Origin: an uncultured Clostridia bacterium
GTDB lineage: Bacteria; Bacillota; Clostridia; Oscillospirales; Ruminococcaceae
DNA: 50,155 nucleotides
Reading direction: 5' to 3'
Assembly (NCBI GenBank): GCA_947627465.1
Contig: CANQWD010000018.1
Span: 1-50,155 of the forward strand
Under the pieces are notes generated by a model. That model saw only the letters and a list, made by a program, of their open reading frames with translations. It was not told the origin of the DNA and did not search any database. Positions within the stretch are counted from its first letter, which is position 1, and each line of letters starts with the position of its first letter. The translations under genes and the position numbers were made by a program. This document shows, piece after piece, positions 8,107-15,742 of the stretch.

Positions 8107-9165
8107 TCATCGCTTATCCCTCAGTTCAACGGTAAATTCCGTACCCTTTCCGACCTCGGACAAAACCGAAATATCGCCGCCGCAAAGTTCGACGATTTTT
8201 TTAACAAGAGGCAGCCCCAAACCGTTGCCCTTTGTCGCGTGAGAACTGTCCGCTTGATAGAACTTCTCGAAAATATGCGAAACAGATTCTTCGGGTATAC
8301 CGCAGCCGCTGTCGCGCACCTTTACGACGATCAAGCCGTTTTCACGCTTTAAAGACGCTGTTATAGAGCCGCCCTCGGGCGTGAATTTCACGGCGTTGTC
8401 GAACAAATTGTTCCAGACGTGGGCAAGCATCGGCTCGTTCCAAAAAAAGCTTACCTCGTCCAATTCCATATTGATATCGATGTTTTTCTCGCTCCATTGC
8501 GGCTCAAGACGTATCATGCAGTCGCGGAGCTGCTCGTCAAGCGAAAACTCGGTCTTGTCGGTAATAATGTCCTTGTTTTCCAGATTTGTCATAAGCAGCG
8601 TGTTTTGCGACAGAACGGACAAATATTCAGTCTCATCCAGAATTATTTTGGAAAATTCGCGCTGCTGTTCAAGGGTAAGATCGCCCTCGTAAAGCTGCCG
8701 CGCGAAGCCGCGGATAGATGCCAGCGGCGTTTTGAATTCGTGTGAGAAATTCGAGATAAAGTCTTTTCGGAACATTTCCGTTCGGCGAAGCTCCTCGGTC
8801 ATCTCGTTGAAGTCGGTGATAAGCTCGCGCAGCTCCGCGAACGAGAACCGCGTATATTTTACCAGCTCAAGATGAACGTCAAAGTCGCCGTTTGCCACGC
8901 GCCGCGTAGCCTTGACAAGCTCCGAAAGCGGCTTTAAGATAGTGTTGTTTATTACGAACGCCAACAGCGAACCTATGAAAACGCTCGCGATTATCGAACC
9001 GACAACTTGAACGGTATTGTTTGTGCCGCCGTATAAAAAACCGACGACTATCGTTGCGGTAAACGTCAAAATATCCGCCGCCAGAATAATTATCGCCGAC
9101 AATATGGTAAGCTTCATTCCGATACGGTTTACCACGGAAAACGGGTTTTTAACTTTCCTACTCAC
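8107..9165 (-). CDS. Sensor histidine kinase
   Basis: The 352-residue kinase has two membrane segments (about residues 15-38 and 50-72) with almost no extracytoplasmic loop, then a HAMP domain, the phospho-acceptor His in SNFSHEFKTPLASI (about residue 143), and an ATPase domain with N (VWNNLFDNAVKF), G1 (VRDSGCGIP) and G2 (GNGLGLPLVKKI) boxes. The tiny outer loop suggests intramembrane sensing, as in kinases for envelope stress. The GTG start overlaps the response regulator stop (GTGA), so it is the last gene of the SahH-HAD-regulator-kinase run. Confidence 0.92.
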   Translation of the reverse strand: MSRKVKNPFSVVNRIGMKLTILSAIIILAADILTFTATIVVGFLYGGTNNTVQVVGSIIASVFIGSLLAFVINNTILKPLSELVKATRRVANGDFDVHLELVKYTRFSFAELRELITDFNEMTEELRRTEMFRKDFISNFSHEFKTPLASIRGFARQLYEGDLTLEQQREFSKIILDETEYLSVLSQNTLLMTNLENKDIITDKTEFSLDEQLRDCMIRLEPQWSEKNIDINMELDEVSFFWNEPMLAHVWNNLFDNAVKFTPEGGSITASLKRENGLIVVKVRDSGCGIPEESVSHIFEKFYQADSSHATKGNGLGLPLVKKIVELCGGDISVLSEVGKGTEFTVELRDKR

Positions 9166-9836
9166 TGTTTTAACTGTCCTTTGTACCCCAAGCCCCTTAC
9201 GGTGACTATCTCGAAATCGGGGTTGTCCTTAAATCGCTCTCTTAAACGGTTTATGTGAACGTCCACCGTCCTTGCTTCGCTGTCGGAATCCATGTCCCAA
9301 AATTCGTCCATAATGCTCAGCCGCGTGAAAGTCTTGCCGGGATTTGACAGCAGCTTAAACAAAATCTGAAACTCCTTTCGCGGCAGAACCGTCGAAACGC
9401 CGCCGCGCATGACGGTGAACGAATCGTAGATAAGTTCCGTGCTGCCCACCGTCAGTTTCTGTTCCTCGCTTATTTTGCTGCGCCGCAAAAGCGCCTTTAT
9501 TCTGAGCAGCATCTCCACCTCGTCCACGGGCTTTGTCATATAGTCGTCCGTGCCCAGCATAAACGAACGCCGCACGTCCTCGGCAGCGTCTTTTGCCGTA
9601 ATAATCAGCACAGGTATATTGTTTCCGCTCTCGCGCAGAGCGCGGAGCGTTTCGTGTCCGTCAAGTTTCGGCATCATCACGTCAAGTATCGCGAGATCTA
9701 TCCGGTTGTTTGCAATGATCTCCAACGCCTGTTCTCCGTCCTCCGCCGTGAACGTTTTATACCCGTTCTTTTCCAGCGTGAATTCGTACAGCCGCCTGAT
9801 ATGTTCCTGATCGTCCGCCACAAGAATATTGTACAT
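9162..9836 (-). CDS. OmpR/PhoB-family response regulator
   Basis: The receiver domain has the acidic pair in ILVADDQEH, the phospho-acceptor Asp in LAILDVMMPKLDG, the Thr in IITAKD and the Lys in DDYMTKPVD. The C-terminal winged helix ends with RTVDVHINRLRERF and VRGLGYK, typical of OmpR/PhoB DNA binding. The ATG at 9836 is chosen because GAGGTGAGG stands just upstream, giving 224 residues; an in-frame ATG 10 codons earlier lies inside the HAD gene and has no good ribosome site. It partners with the kinase that overlaps its stop. Target genes are unknown. Confidence 0.93.
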   Translation of the reverse strand: MYNILVADDQEHIRRLYEFTLEKNGYKTFTAEDGEQALEIIANNRIDLAILDVMMPKLDGHETLRALRESGNNIPVLIITAKDAAEDVRRSFMLGTDDYMTKPVDEVEMLLRIKALLRRSKISEEQKLTVGSTELIYDSFTVMRGGVSTVLPRKEFQILFKLLSNPGKTFTRLSIMDEFWDMDSDSEARTVDVHINRLRERFKDNPDFEIVTVRGLGYKGQLKQ

Positions 9837-9841
9837 AAACC

Positions 9842-10588
9842 TCACCTCAAGCTGTTTGCCGCCCATTCCGTAACAAATTCGGGAAAGCGTTCGCGCTCGA
9901 ACGACAGCCTGTCCGAAACGGAAATTTCGGGCAAATCGTCCGGATAGATCGCGAAATTCGCCGCGTTCAGCATAGATAAATCCATAAGACTGTCGCCCGC
10001 CGCTGCGAATTCACTTAGACCGATACGCTTTGCCAAACGCTTTACCGCCGCCCCCTTGTTGAGCTTTTTCGGAGTTACATAAACCTTCGCGCCTGTATGA
10101 AAGCATTCGCACAACTCGCCCTTTCCATTTTCGCGGATATATTTCAACGTTTTTTCGGGAGAATTGCTTTTGGTAAAAAGGAACAATCCGTCCACCAAGC
10201 GTATTTCAAAGGAACGGTCGGGGTCGCGCTCCAAAAGCTCCCGAAAGGCTTTCATTTCGCGTTCGCATTCCGCATAGACCGCGCCGCTCCACAGCAGCCA
10301 CTCTATATCGGGTTCGCCGTTTATAAGGAGCGTGCCGCCGTTGTCGCACAGCGCGTAAACGGGTTTAAAGCCGAACTTCGCGAACTCTATTCGCTTGTAT
10401 TGCTCGATACTTCTGGTCGTCACCGGGAAAACATACCTCAATTTCGGGAACAACTCCGCCTGACGCGCCGTTATACAGGAAATAGGCTCGCCGTCCTTGT
10501 ATTCGATAATCAAATCGCCGTCTTGTTTTCGCTTCGCGGAGAAGATCAGCGTGCCGTCCAAATCGGTAAAAAGCATTAAACTACTCAA
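9842..10588 (-). CDS. HAD hydrolase of the Ter-associated type
   Basis: HAD motif I is LFTDLDGTLIFS at the N-terminus, motif II Thr/Ser lies in FPVTTRSIEQYKRI, and motifs III/IV appear as KLNKGAAVKRL and AAGDSLMDLSML. A type-IIB cap separates them. The block RKQDGDLIIEYKDGEP plus PVTTRSIEQYKRI resembles, from memory, the HAD phosphatase in Ter (tellurium-resistance) clusters that is thought to act in making a nucleoside-like metabolite with PRTase, TRSP and StiP domains. Such a fusion is encoded at 21690. The start is uncertain: a TTG at 10588 just after the SahH stop, or an ATG at 10576 that starts directly at the DxD motif. It is wedged between SahH and the response regulator. Confidence 0.8.
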   Translation of the reverse strand: MSSLMLFTDLDGTLIFSAKRKQDGDLIIEYKDGEPISCITARQAELFPKLRYVFPVTTRSIEQYKRIEFAKFGFKPVYALCDNGGTLLINGEPDIEWLLWSGAVYAECEREMKAFRELLERDPDRSFEIRLVDGLFLFTKSNSPEKTLKYIRENGKGELCECFHTGAKVYVTPKKLNKGAAVKRLAKRIGLSEFAAAGDSLMDLSMLNAANFAIYPDDLPEISVSDRLSFERERFPEFVTEWAANSLR

Positions 10589-11838
10589 ACTTCCCAGCTT
10601 CCGAGATATTTTTCCTGTTCGGGAGTGAGCTTGTCTATCTCAAAGCCCCACGCTTTCAGCTTGCGTTCGGCAACTTTTCTGTCAATCTCTTTGGGAACGT
10701 TGACCGTCATATTTTCGCGCTTTTTCAGCTTGTCCGCGTTTTTCGCGATATATTCCGCGGAGAGCGCCTGAATGGCAAACGACATGTCCATGATCTCCGC
10801 GGGGTGACCGTCGCCCGCCGCGAGATTTACAAGTCTGCCCTCGGCTATGACGAAAACGGTGTTGCCGTTCTTTAATTTGTAGCCCATAATGTTGTTCCTC
10901 GCAAGATAGCTGTCAACGGCAATCTCGCGGAGCTTCGCCATATTTACCTCAACGTCGAAATGTCCCGCGTTGCAGCAGATAGCGCCGTCTTTCATATTGT
11001 TGAACGCTTCCTCGCCGATAACGTCCGCGCAGCCCGTAACGGTAACGAAAAAGTCGCCTATCTTAGCCGCTTCGCGCATAGGCATTACCTTAAAGCCGTC
11101 CATAACCGCTTCCATAGCCTTTATCGGGTCTATCTCGGTGACGATTACCTCCGCGCCCAAGCCTTTGGCGCGCATGGCAACGCCTTTGCCGCACCAGCCG
11201 TAGCCCGCGACAACGACCTGTTTACCCGCGACGATAAGATTAGTCGTGCGGTTTATGCCGTCCCAGACGGATTGACCCGTGCCGTAGCGGTTATCGAACA
11301 AATGTTTGCAGTCAGCGTCGTTTACCAGTACCATCGGGAATTTGAGCGCCTTTGCCTTATCCATGGCGAGCAGTCTGATAATGCCCGTGGTAGTTTCCTC
11401 GCAGCCGCCGAGAACGTTCGGGATAAGATCGGGGCGCTCGTTGTGAATAAGATTAACAAGGTCGCCGCCGTCGTCGATAATTATATTGGGCGCAGCTTCT
11501 ATGACCTTTGAGATGTGCGCGTGATATTCCTCGTCCGTTGCCCCGTGCCACGCGAACACGTTAAGTCCGTCGTGAACGAGCGCCGCCGCCACGTCGTCCT
11601 GAGTGGACAGCGGATTGGAGCCTGTAACGTACATTTCCGCGCCGCCCGCGGCAAGCACCTTGCAAAGATATGCGGTTTTCGCTTCCAAATGCACCGAAAG
11701 CGCGACTTTCTTGCCCGCGAACGGCTTGTTTTCGGAAAACTCTTTTTCAATGCCGTTAAGCAGCGGCATATTGCGCTTTACCCATTCGATCTTGCGTTCG
11801 CCGCTTTCCCATAAATTGATGTCTCTTACTTCGCTCAT
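10585..11838 (-). CDS. ahcY: S-adenosylhomocysteine hydrolase (adenosylhomocysteinase)
   Basis: The 417-residue enzyme splits S-adenosylhomocysteine into adenosine and homocysteine, relieving product inhibition of methyltransferases. It shows an NAD-binding glycine loop (VVAGYGWCGKGVA, about residues 208-220) followed by an acidic IVTEIDP, and an active-site block NAGHFDVE. It ends at LGSWEV without the longer Lys-Tyr tail of eukaryotic and many proteobacterial enzymes, so it is a short-form SahH. The ATG follows AAGGAG. Many Bacillota use the Pfs-LuxS route instead; here SahH leads an operon with a HAD enzyme and a two-component system. Confidence 0.95.
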   Translation of the reverse strand: MSEVRDINLWESGERKIEWVKRNMPLLNGIEKEFSENKPFAGKKVALSVHLEAKTAYLCKVLAAGGAEMYVTGSNPLSTQDDVAAALVHDGLNVFAWHGATDEEYHAHISKVIEAAPNIIIDDGGDLVNLIHNERPDLIPNVLGGCEETTTGIIRLLAMDKAKALKFPMVLVNDADCKHLFDNRYGTGQSVWDGINRTTNLIVAGKQVVVAGYGWCGKGVAMRAKGLGAEVIVTEIDPIKAMEAVMDGFKVMPMREAAKIGDFFVTVTGCADVIGEEAFNNMKDGAICCNAGHFDVEVNMAKLREIAVDSYLARNNIMGYKLKNGNTVFVIAEGRLVNLAAGDGHPAEIMDMSFAIQALSAEYIAKNADKLKKRENMTVNVPKEIDRKVAERKLKAWGFEIDKLTPEQEKYLGSWEV

Positions 11839-12120
11839 TTTTAACTTCTCCTTAAATTTTACTGTTTATAATCAACAGCGGACAGCCAAAGGTTATTCGC
11901 ATGAAACGGCGTTGTGCGCCGTTAGAGCTTGTTGAGTATCTCCCCGCACGCATCTCGTTTGCATATTTTCCGCCCGATTTAGTCAATTTTCCTTGAAATA
12001 CATAAAGTATTCCTGCGAAAAATTGCCGTCATCGGACGAAAAATCTGCTGCGCGATCTGCGCACGTTGAGATACTAAACCGGCTCTTATACGATAACCGC
12101 CGGCTGTCGGCTGCAAATTG
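11839..12120. other. Leader of ahcY and tail of the SOD-like gene
   Basis: This gap holds a hairpin AACGGCG-TTGTG-CGCCGTT (11905-11923) upstream of ahcY on the minus strand. I tested the region by eye for an SAH riboswitch and did not find its conserved core. No promoter with both boxes is convincing. Nothing else is visible. Confidence 0.4.
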
Positions 12121-12522
12121 TCAAAGCACGCGGTCCAACAGTCCGCACGCCAGTTCAACATCCGTATCTCCGCGATGAAGATGCATAACGATCGGTTTGC
12201 CCGCTATCTGCGTGGAATTAACGCGGTCAAGATAAATTTGCGCCGAAGCGGCGCCGTTCGCGTCCGACATCACGTCGGGCAGTATCAATATCTTTTCGCC
12301 ATGCTTCTCGCATGCCAAGCCGTCGTGAACATGGAACGGCAGCTCCTCTGTTGCGGGCAAACCCTCAAAATCTCCCTGAAGATAAATTCCCGAGGGCAGA
12401 TCGTAAACATAAACATCGCCGTGGAGATCGGGAAACTCGGCGCCGCCGCGAAGCTCCGCTTTCAGTACGGGTCTGTCCTGTTTGATAAACGAGTATTTGC
12501 CGACCGTTTGTATATTCTGCAT
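12121..12522 (-). CDS. Minimal Cu/Zn superoxide dismutase-like protein
   Basis: The protein is about 133 residues from the ATG at 12522, which follows CGAGGTGAT; a GTG 9 bases earlier is too close to that site. It matches the SodC fold at two anchor blocks: LPFHVHDG, matching the copper ligands His-x-His, and VMHLHRGDTDVELACG, matching the fourth copper His and the final disulfide Cys-Gly. The Cys in LACEKHG can be its disulfide partner. Between them the usual zinc loop of about 35 residues is cut to about 20, with a single His left. There is no signal peptide, although SodC proteins are usually exported. Copper binding and dismutase activity are not certain. Confidence 0.65.
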   Translation of the reverse strand: MQNIQTVGKYSFIKQDRPVLKAELRGGAEFPDLHGDVYVYDLPSGIYLQGDFEGLPATEELPFHVHDGLACEKHGEKILILPDVMSDANGAASAQIYLDRVNSTQIAGKPIVMHLHRGDTDVELACGLLDRVL

Positions 12523-12591
12523 AAAAATCACCTCGCGACATTATATGCGCGACGGCTTGCCGCTATTCCCCAAAATCCGATGTTACGGCGC

Positions 12592-13425
12592 TCATTTGCG
12601 TATAAACAGGATCCCCAAGGTATCTTCGCCGCAATGACAAGCCACGGTGCAGCCCGCGTCGGTGGTATCGATCTCCTTAAAGCTCTTGTATTTCTTGATC
12701 TCGGCGGCGGCAAGCTCGGTGTTTTGGCGGGAGGTCGTGTGCGTTATGAAGATCAGATCCTCATCGGCTTCAACGCTTTCAAGACGGTCTTTAACGTAAT
12801 TTTGAATCGTCTTTTCAATGCTTCCGCGGTATTTTTTCGCCACCGTCATTTTACCGTCCCGAACCTCAATACAAGGCTTTAGCTTCAGCAAATTCGCGCC
12901 CAATGCCGCGATAGACGAGCAGCGCCCGCCCTTGTGCAGATATTCGACGTTGGCGACGAAAAATGACGCGTCGACTTTCGGAATTATTTCGTCGAGCTTT
13001 TTAACTATCTCGTCCGCCGACAGCCCCTGCTGTGCCAGTTTAGCCGCCGAAACAGCCACCAGCCCCTCGCCCGTCGACAAATTCCGCGAATCGACAACGC
13101 GGACGTTCGGAAAATCCTCTGCGGCTATATTCGCGTTTTGAAAGCACCCGGAAAAATCCGAGCTTATCGTGATAACAACAAGTTCGTCATAGCCATTAAG
13201 CTGTTCGGTAAAAAAGTTTTTAAAATCCTCAACGTTCACCGCGGAGGTAGCGCATAGATTTCCCGTTTCGCGATAGTGCCGAAACACATCCTTTTGAGTG
13301 ATATCAACGCCGTCCTTAAAAGTTTTGCCGTCCGCGTTCACATAAAGCGGCACTACGCTTATGTCATAGCGTTTTTTCAGTTCCTCCGACAAGTCGCAGA
13401 CGCTGTCGGCGCATATTTTTACCAT
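12592..13425 (-). CDS. DegV family fatty-acid-binding protein
   Basis: The 277-residue protein begins VKICADSVCDLSEEL and has the family blocks TSAVNVEDF, TISSDFSGCFQNA and VVDSRNLSTGEGL. DegV proteins bind single long-chain fatty acids; FakB-type members present them to the kinase FakA for phospholipid synthesis. No FakA gene is in this window. The ATG at 13425 is chosen because it starts exactly at the conserved N-terminus and follows AAAGGTGG; the upstream in-frame ATG would add 40 residues of unrelated sequence. It ends with EDTLGILFIRK, the usual C-terminal strand. Confidence 0.93.
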   Translation of the reverse strand: MVKICADSVCDLSEELKKRYDISVVPLYVNADGKTFKDGVDITQKDVFRHYRETGNLCATSAVNVEDFKNFFTEQLNGYDELVVITISSDFSGCFQNANIAAEDFPNVRVVDSRNLSTGEGLVAVSAAKLAQQGLSADEIVKKLDEIIPKVDASFFVANVEYLHKGGRCSSIAALGANLLKLKPCIEVRDGKMTVAKKYRGSIEKTIQNYVKDRLESVEADEDLIFITHTTSRQNTELAAAEIKKYKSFKEIDTTDAGCTVACHCGEDTLGILFIRK

Positions 13426-13549
13426 TAAATGAACCACCTTTCTTTTTTGAAGCCTGTTCGCATTACCGTTTAAGGAGGGTTTTCGGCGAATTATCCGCCG
13501 TTTGGAAAATCCGCCTCTTTCGGGTAATGTAAACATGCCCGGCATACAG

Positions 13550-14176
13550 TCAAGTGCCCGACAGCTTGTTTAAAAGTGCTTCAAGTTCCTCCTCAAGCGC
13601 TCCGTAAAACAGCGTAAACAGAATGTCGCAGCAGCCCAAAAGGAACATGTTTCTGTTGTTTACAGAAGCAAGCTCGGGCACGAAGCCGTATATGTAACTT
13701 TTATACCACTCCGCGTCATAAGCGGGAACAGCTCGTCCGAGCTTCACCATTCGGCGCGTCTCCTCAAAATCGTCGGTGATTATATTCTCAAAATTGCCCG
13801 CGCCCTTTGATATCACCATGTCATAGATCGTTTTTATCTGCTTGTCCGATAGCGAACCGGAGGGCGTTTTGACCTCCTTAAGCAGCGGCAGCCGAACCGC
13901 GAACGAATACACCATAAGCGACAAAACCCGCTCGTATTCCGGCGAGTTCATCTCACGGCAGCGGTCGCGATCCAGCTTAAGCCCCGTATTGGATAAAGCG
14001 GTGGTATCGGTGATGTTCTTCAAGGTGATCTTGAAGATGTCGCGGACGTTGATGTTATAGAAGTCCTTGTCGCCTACAAGATAAATATATTTTACTGCGT
14101 TGAATAATGAAACGCCCGCCTTAACAATGGTATCGGATATCAATGTGTAGGCGGTGCGCTCGCTGATAAATTCCAT
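13550..14176 (-). CDS. Hypothetical protein, 208 residues
   Basis: I do not recognise this protein. It is soluble overall, largely helical by composition, with several aromatic-rich stretches (DAEWYKSYIYGFVPEL, MFLLGCCDILFTLFYGALEEELEALL) near the C-terminus. It has its own promoter reading leftward and a GGAGG-type site just before the ATG. The gap to the downstream degV gene is about 120 bases, so it may or may not be co-transcribed. No frameshift or truncation is visible. Confidence 0.7.
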   Translation of the reverse strand: MEFISERTAYTLISDTIVKAGVSLFNAVKYIYLVGDKDFYNINVRDIFKITLKNITDTTALSNTGLKLDRDRCREMNSPEYERVLSLMVYSFAVRLPLLKEVKTPSGSLSDKQIKTIYDMVISKGAGNFENIITDDFEETRRMVKLGRAVPAYDAEWYKSYIYGFVPELASVNNRNMFLLGCCDILFTLFYGALEEELEALLNKLSGT

Positions 14177-14241
14177 AATTTTCCTCCGAAAATATCCCTA
14201 TCGCGGCGTCGTTCAATGCCCGAATTTCATATACATATTAT

Positions 14242-14270
14242 ATTATACACCATTAACGCGATTTTTTCAA
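14242..14270 (-). promoter_or_regulatory. Minus-strand promoter of the hypothetical gene at 13550
   Basis: Read on the minus strand, TTGAAA (14270-14265) and TATAAT (14247-14242) are 17 bases apart. The start codon follows about 65 bases later. It is divergent to the PocR-sensor promoter about 120 bases away. Confidence 0.75.
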
Positions 14271-14363
14271 GGTGTTTTTACAGATCAAATGAATTTTAGA
14301 AGCAAAGTAAGAAAAACTGCGATGTTTATTTTGTATAAAATTACTAAAATTCACAAAATCCCC

Positions 14364-14392
14364 TTGATTTATTTTGTCGTAAGTGGTATAAT
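14364..14392 (+). promoter_or_regulatory. Promoter of the PocR-domain sensor gene
   Basis: TTGATT (14364-14369) and TATAAT (14387-14392) are separated by 17 bases. Transcription should start near 14399, which excludes the GTG there as start codon and supports the ATG at 14465. Confidence 0.8.
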
Positions 14393-14464
14393 AATATCGT
14401 GCAGATCATTCTGCGGAAAAATAAAAAAATAAAACGCTGCAAACGGCGGTTTGGGAGTGTGGAA

Positions 14465-15493
14465 ATGGAAATAGAAGATCTTAAGCTTACAGATGTTATC
14501 GAGACAGGGGCGCTGCGTTCGCTTATGGAGTCTTTCTCAATGGCGACGGGAATGTCCGCGGCTGCTCTGAATAAGGATGAGGAGCCGTCGGGTTCTACAT
14601 ACTGGTGCGGACAGCCGGATTTCTGCGCCAACTGTGTAAAGAAATCAACGTCGGGCGCTGAGCGCTGCAAGGCTCATATCCGCAAGCTGACCGAAGAAGC
14701 TAAGCACAGAATGCGCCCGGTTACGGAGATATGTCATACAGGCGCGGCTGAATTTGCCGTGCCGGTTGTGGTGCGCGGTGTGTGCATCGGAATGATAGTC
14801 GGCGGACAGGCTTTCACAAAAAAGCCCGACGATCGCAAGAACGCCTCCGACGCAAGAGCTTTGGGTATTGATTCCACGGAGTATTCCGCGGCGGCGGGCA
14901 GAATGGAAGTTATGTCGGAGCAGCGTGTTTCCGCTGCGGCGGAGCTGCTTTCGCAAATGATAAGCGAAATGGCGGAGTCGGGCTATATGCGCGCACTGTC
15001 GGCGCAGAAAGCTGCGGCTGCCCGTACTGATTTGAGCGAGGATAATGGGGCTTCGGAGTTTGGACAGAAGATAGACGCGGCTGTGAATGCCGTGAATTGT
15101 ATTGAGCGCGACTGCGAACAAATCAAGGAAGCTGTTGCACGTTCCACAAAATCTGTGGACAGTACGGACGCTTTCGTAAAAACTATTGAAAACGCGTCCA
15201 CTCAGCTTACGCTTATCGGTTTTAACGCGTCTATTGAAGCGAAACGCGCGGGCGCCGCGGGAGCGGGTTTCAACGTTATAGCGCAAGAGGTGCGTACTTT
15301 AGCCGAGCGCAACAAAAAGCAGGCGGGTGAAATAGAGCATACGCTTGCCGGCATCAAGAGATCTATGAATGAAATAAACAACCAGATTCGCACGCTCTAC
15401 GGCGATATCGAAAACATCTCCGATTCTATGAACGAGATATCCTGTGCGGCAGCCGAAGCCGAGAAAGCGGCTATGGCTAACCGCCAAGAATGA
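14465..15493 (+). CDS. Soluble PocR-domain sensor with MCP-like signalling tail
   Basis: The 342-residue protein has an N-terminal PocR sensory domain: the block TYWCGQPDFCANCVKKSTSGAERC holds the conserved Cys cluster, followed by CHTGAAEFAVPVVV and IGMIVGGQAF. PocR domains bind small organic ligands, hydrocarbon derivatives in the cases proposed. From about residue 215 it turns into a helical methyl-accepting chemotaxis type signalling segment, with a tip region LIGFNASIEAKRAGAAGAGF and VRTLAERNKKQAGEIEHTL. There is no membrane segment, so it is a cytoplasmic receptor. The usual NLLALNAAIEAARAG tip is altered and no che genes are present in the window. The ATG at 14465 follows GGGAGTGTGG. 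Confidence 0.85.
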   Translation: MEIEDLKLTDVIETGALRSLMESFSMATGMSAAALNKDEEPSGSTYWCGQPDFCANCVKKSTSGAERCKAHIRKLTEEAKHRMRPVTEICHTGAAEFAVPVVVRGVCIGMIVGGQAFTKKPDDRKNASDARALGIDSTEYSAAAGRMEVMSEQRVSAAAELLSQMISEMAESGYMRALSAQKAAAARTDLSEDNGASEFGQKIDAAVNAVNCIERDCEQIKEAVARSTKSVDSTDAFVKTIENASTQLTLIGFNASIEAKRAGAAGAGFNVIAQEVRTLAERNKKQAGEIEHTLAGIKRSMNEINNQIRTLYGDIENISDSMNEISCAAAEAEKAAMANRQE

Positions 15494-15521
15494 TCTGATC
15501 GATTTGGTAATAATTCACAAA

Positions 15522-15552
15522 AAGCCCCGTATTTTACGGGGCTTGTCGTTTT
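15522..15552 (+). terminator. Intrinsic terminator of the PocR-sensor gene
   Basis: AAGCCCCGTA (15522-15531) pairs perfectly with TACGGGGCTT (15535-15544) around a TTT loop, followed by GTCGTTTTT. Confidence 0.9.
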
Positions 15553-15557
15553 TCCTA

Positions 15558-15586
15558 TTGATAAACTGCGCGAAATGGTGTATAAT
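15558..15586 (+). promoter_or_regulatory. Promoter of the nadE-polA operon
   Basis: TTGATA (15558-15563) and TATAAT (15581-15586) have a 17-base spacer. The leader to the nadE start is about 150 bases and AT-rich. I see no known riboswitch in it; a short hairpin or upstream peptide cannot be excluded. Confidence 0.85.
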
Positions 15587-15742
15587 TAAAATGGTATGTT
15601 GTGATATGTGATGAATGTGTTAAAATTTGACTACGCTTCGTTAGCATATAAATTTAAAAAGGCGTTGAAATTTTGACCGGTCTTGAGTTTAAAGCGACCG
15701 AGTATTTAAAAACAAGATTTTGGATTTTTTTAAGGAGAAAAA

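Noticed and set aside
11839-11935. SAH riboswitch in front of ahcY
   Set aside because: The conserved core of that riboswitch was not found; only a simple hairpin is visible.
15587-15742. Riboswitch in the nadE leader
   Set aside because: The 150-base leader is AT-rich and shows no known conserved core or terminator/antiterminator pair.
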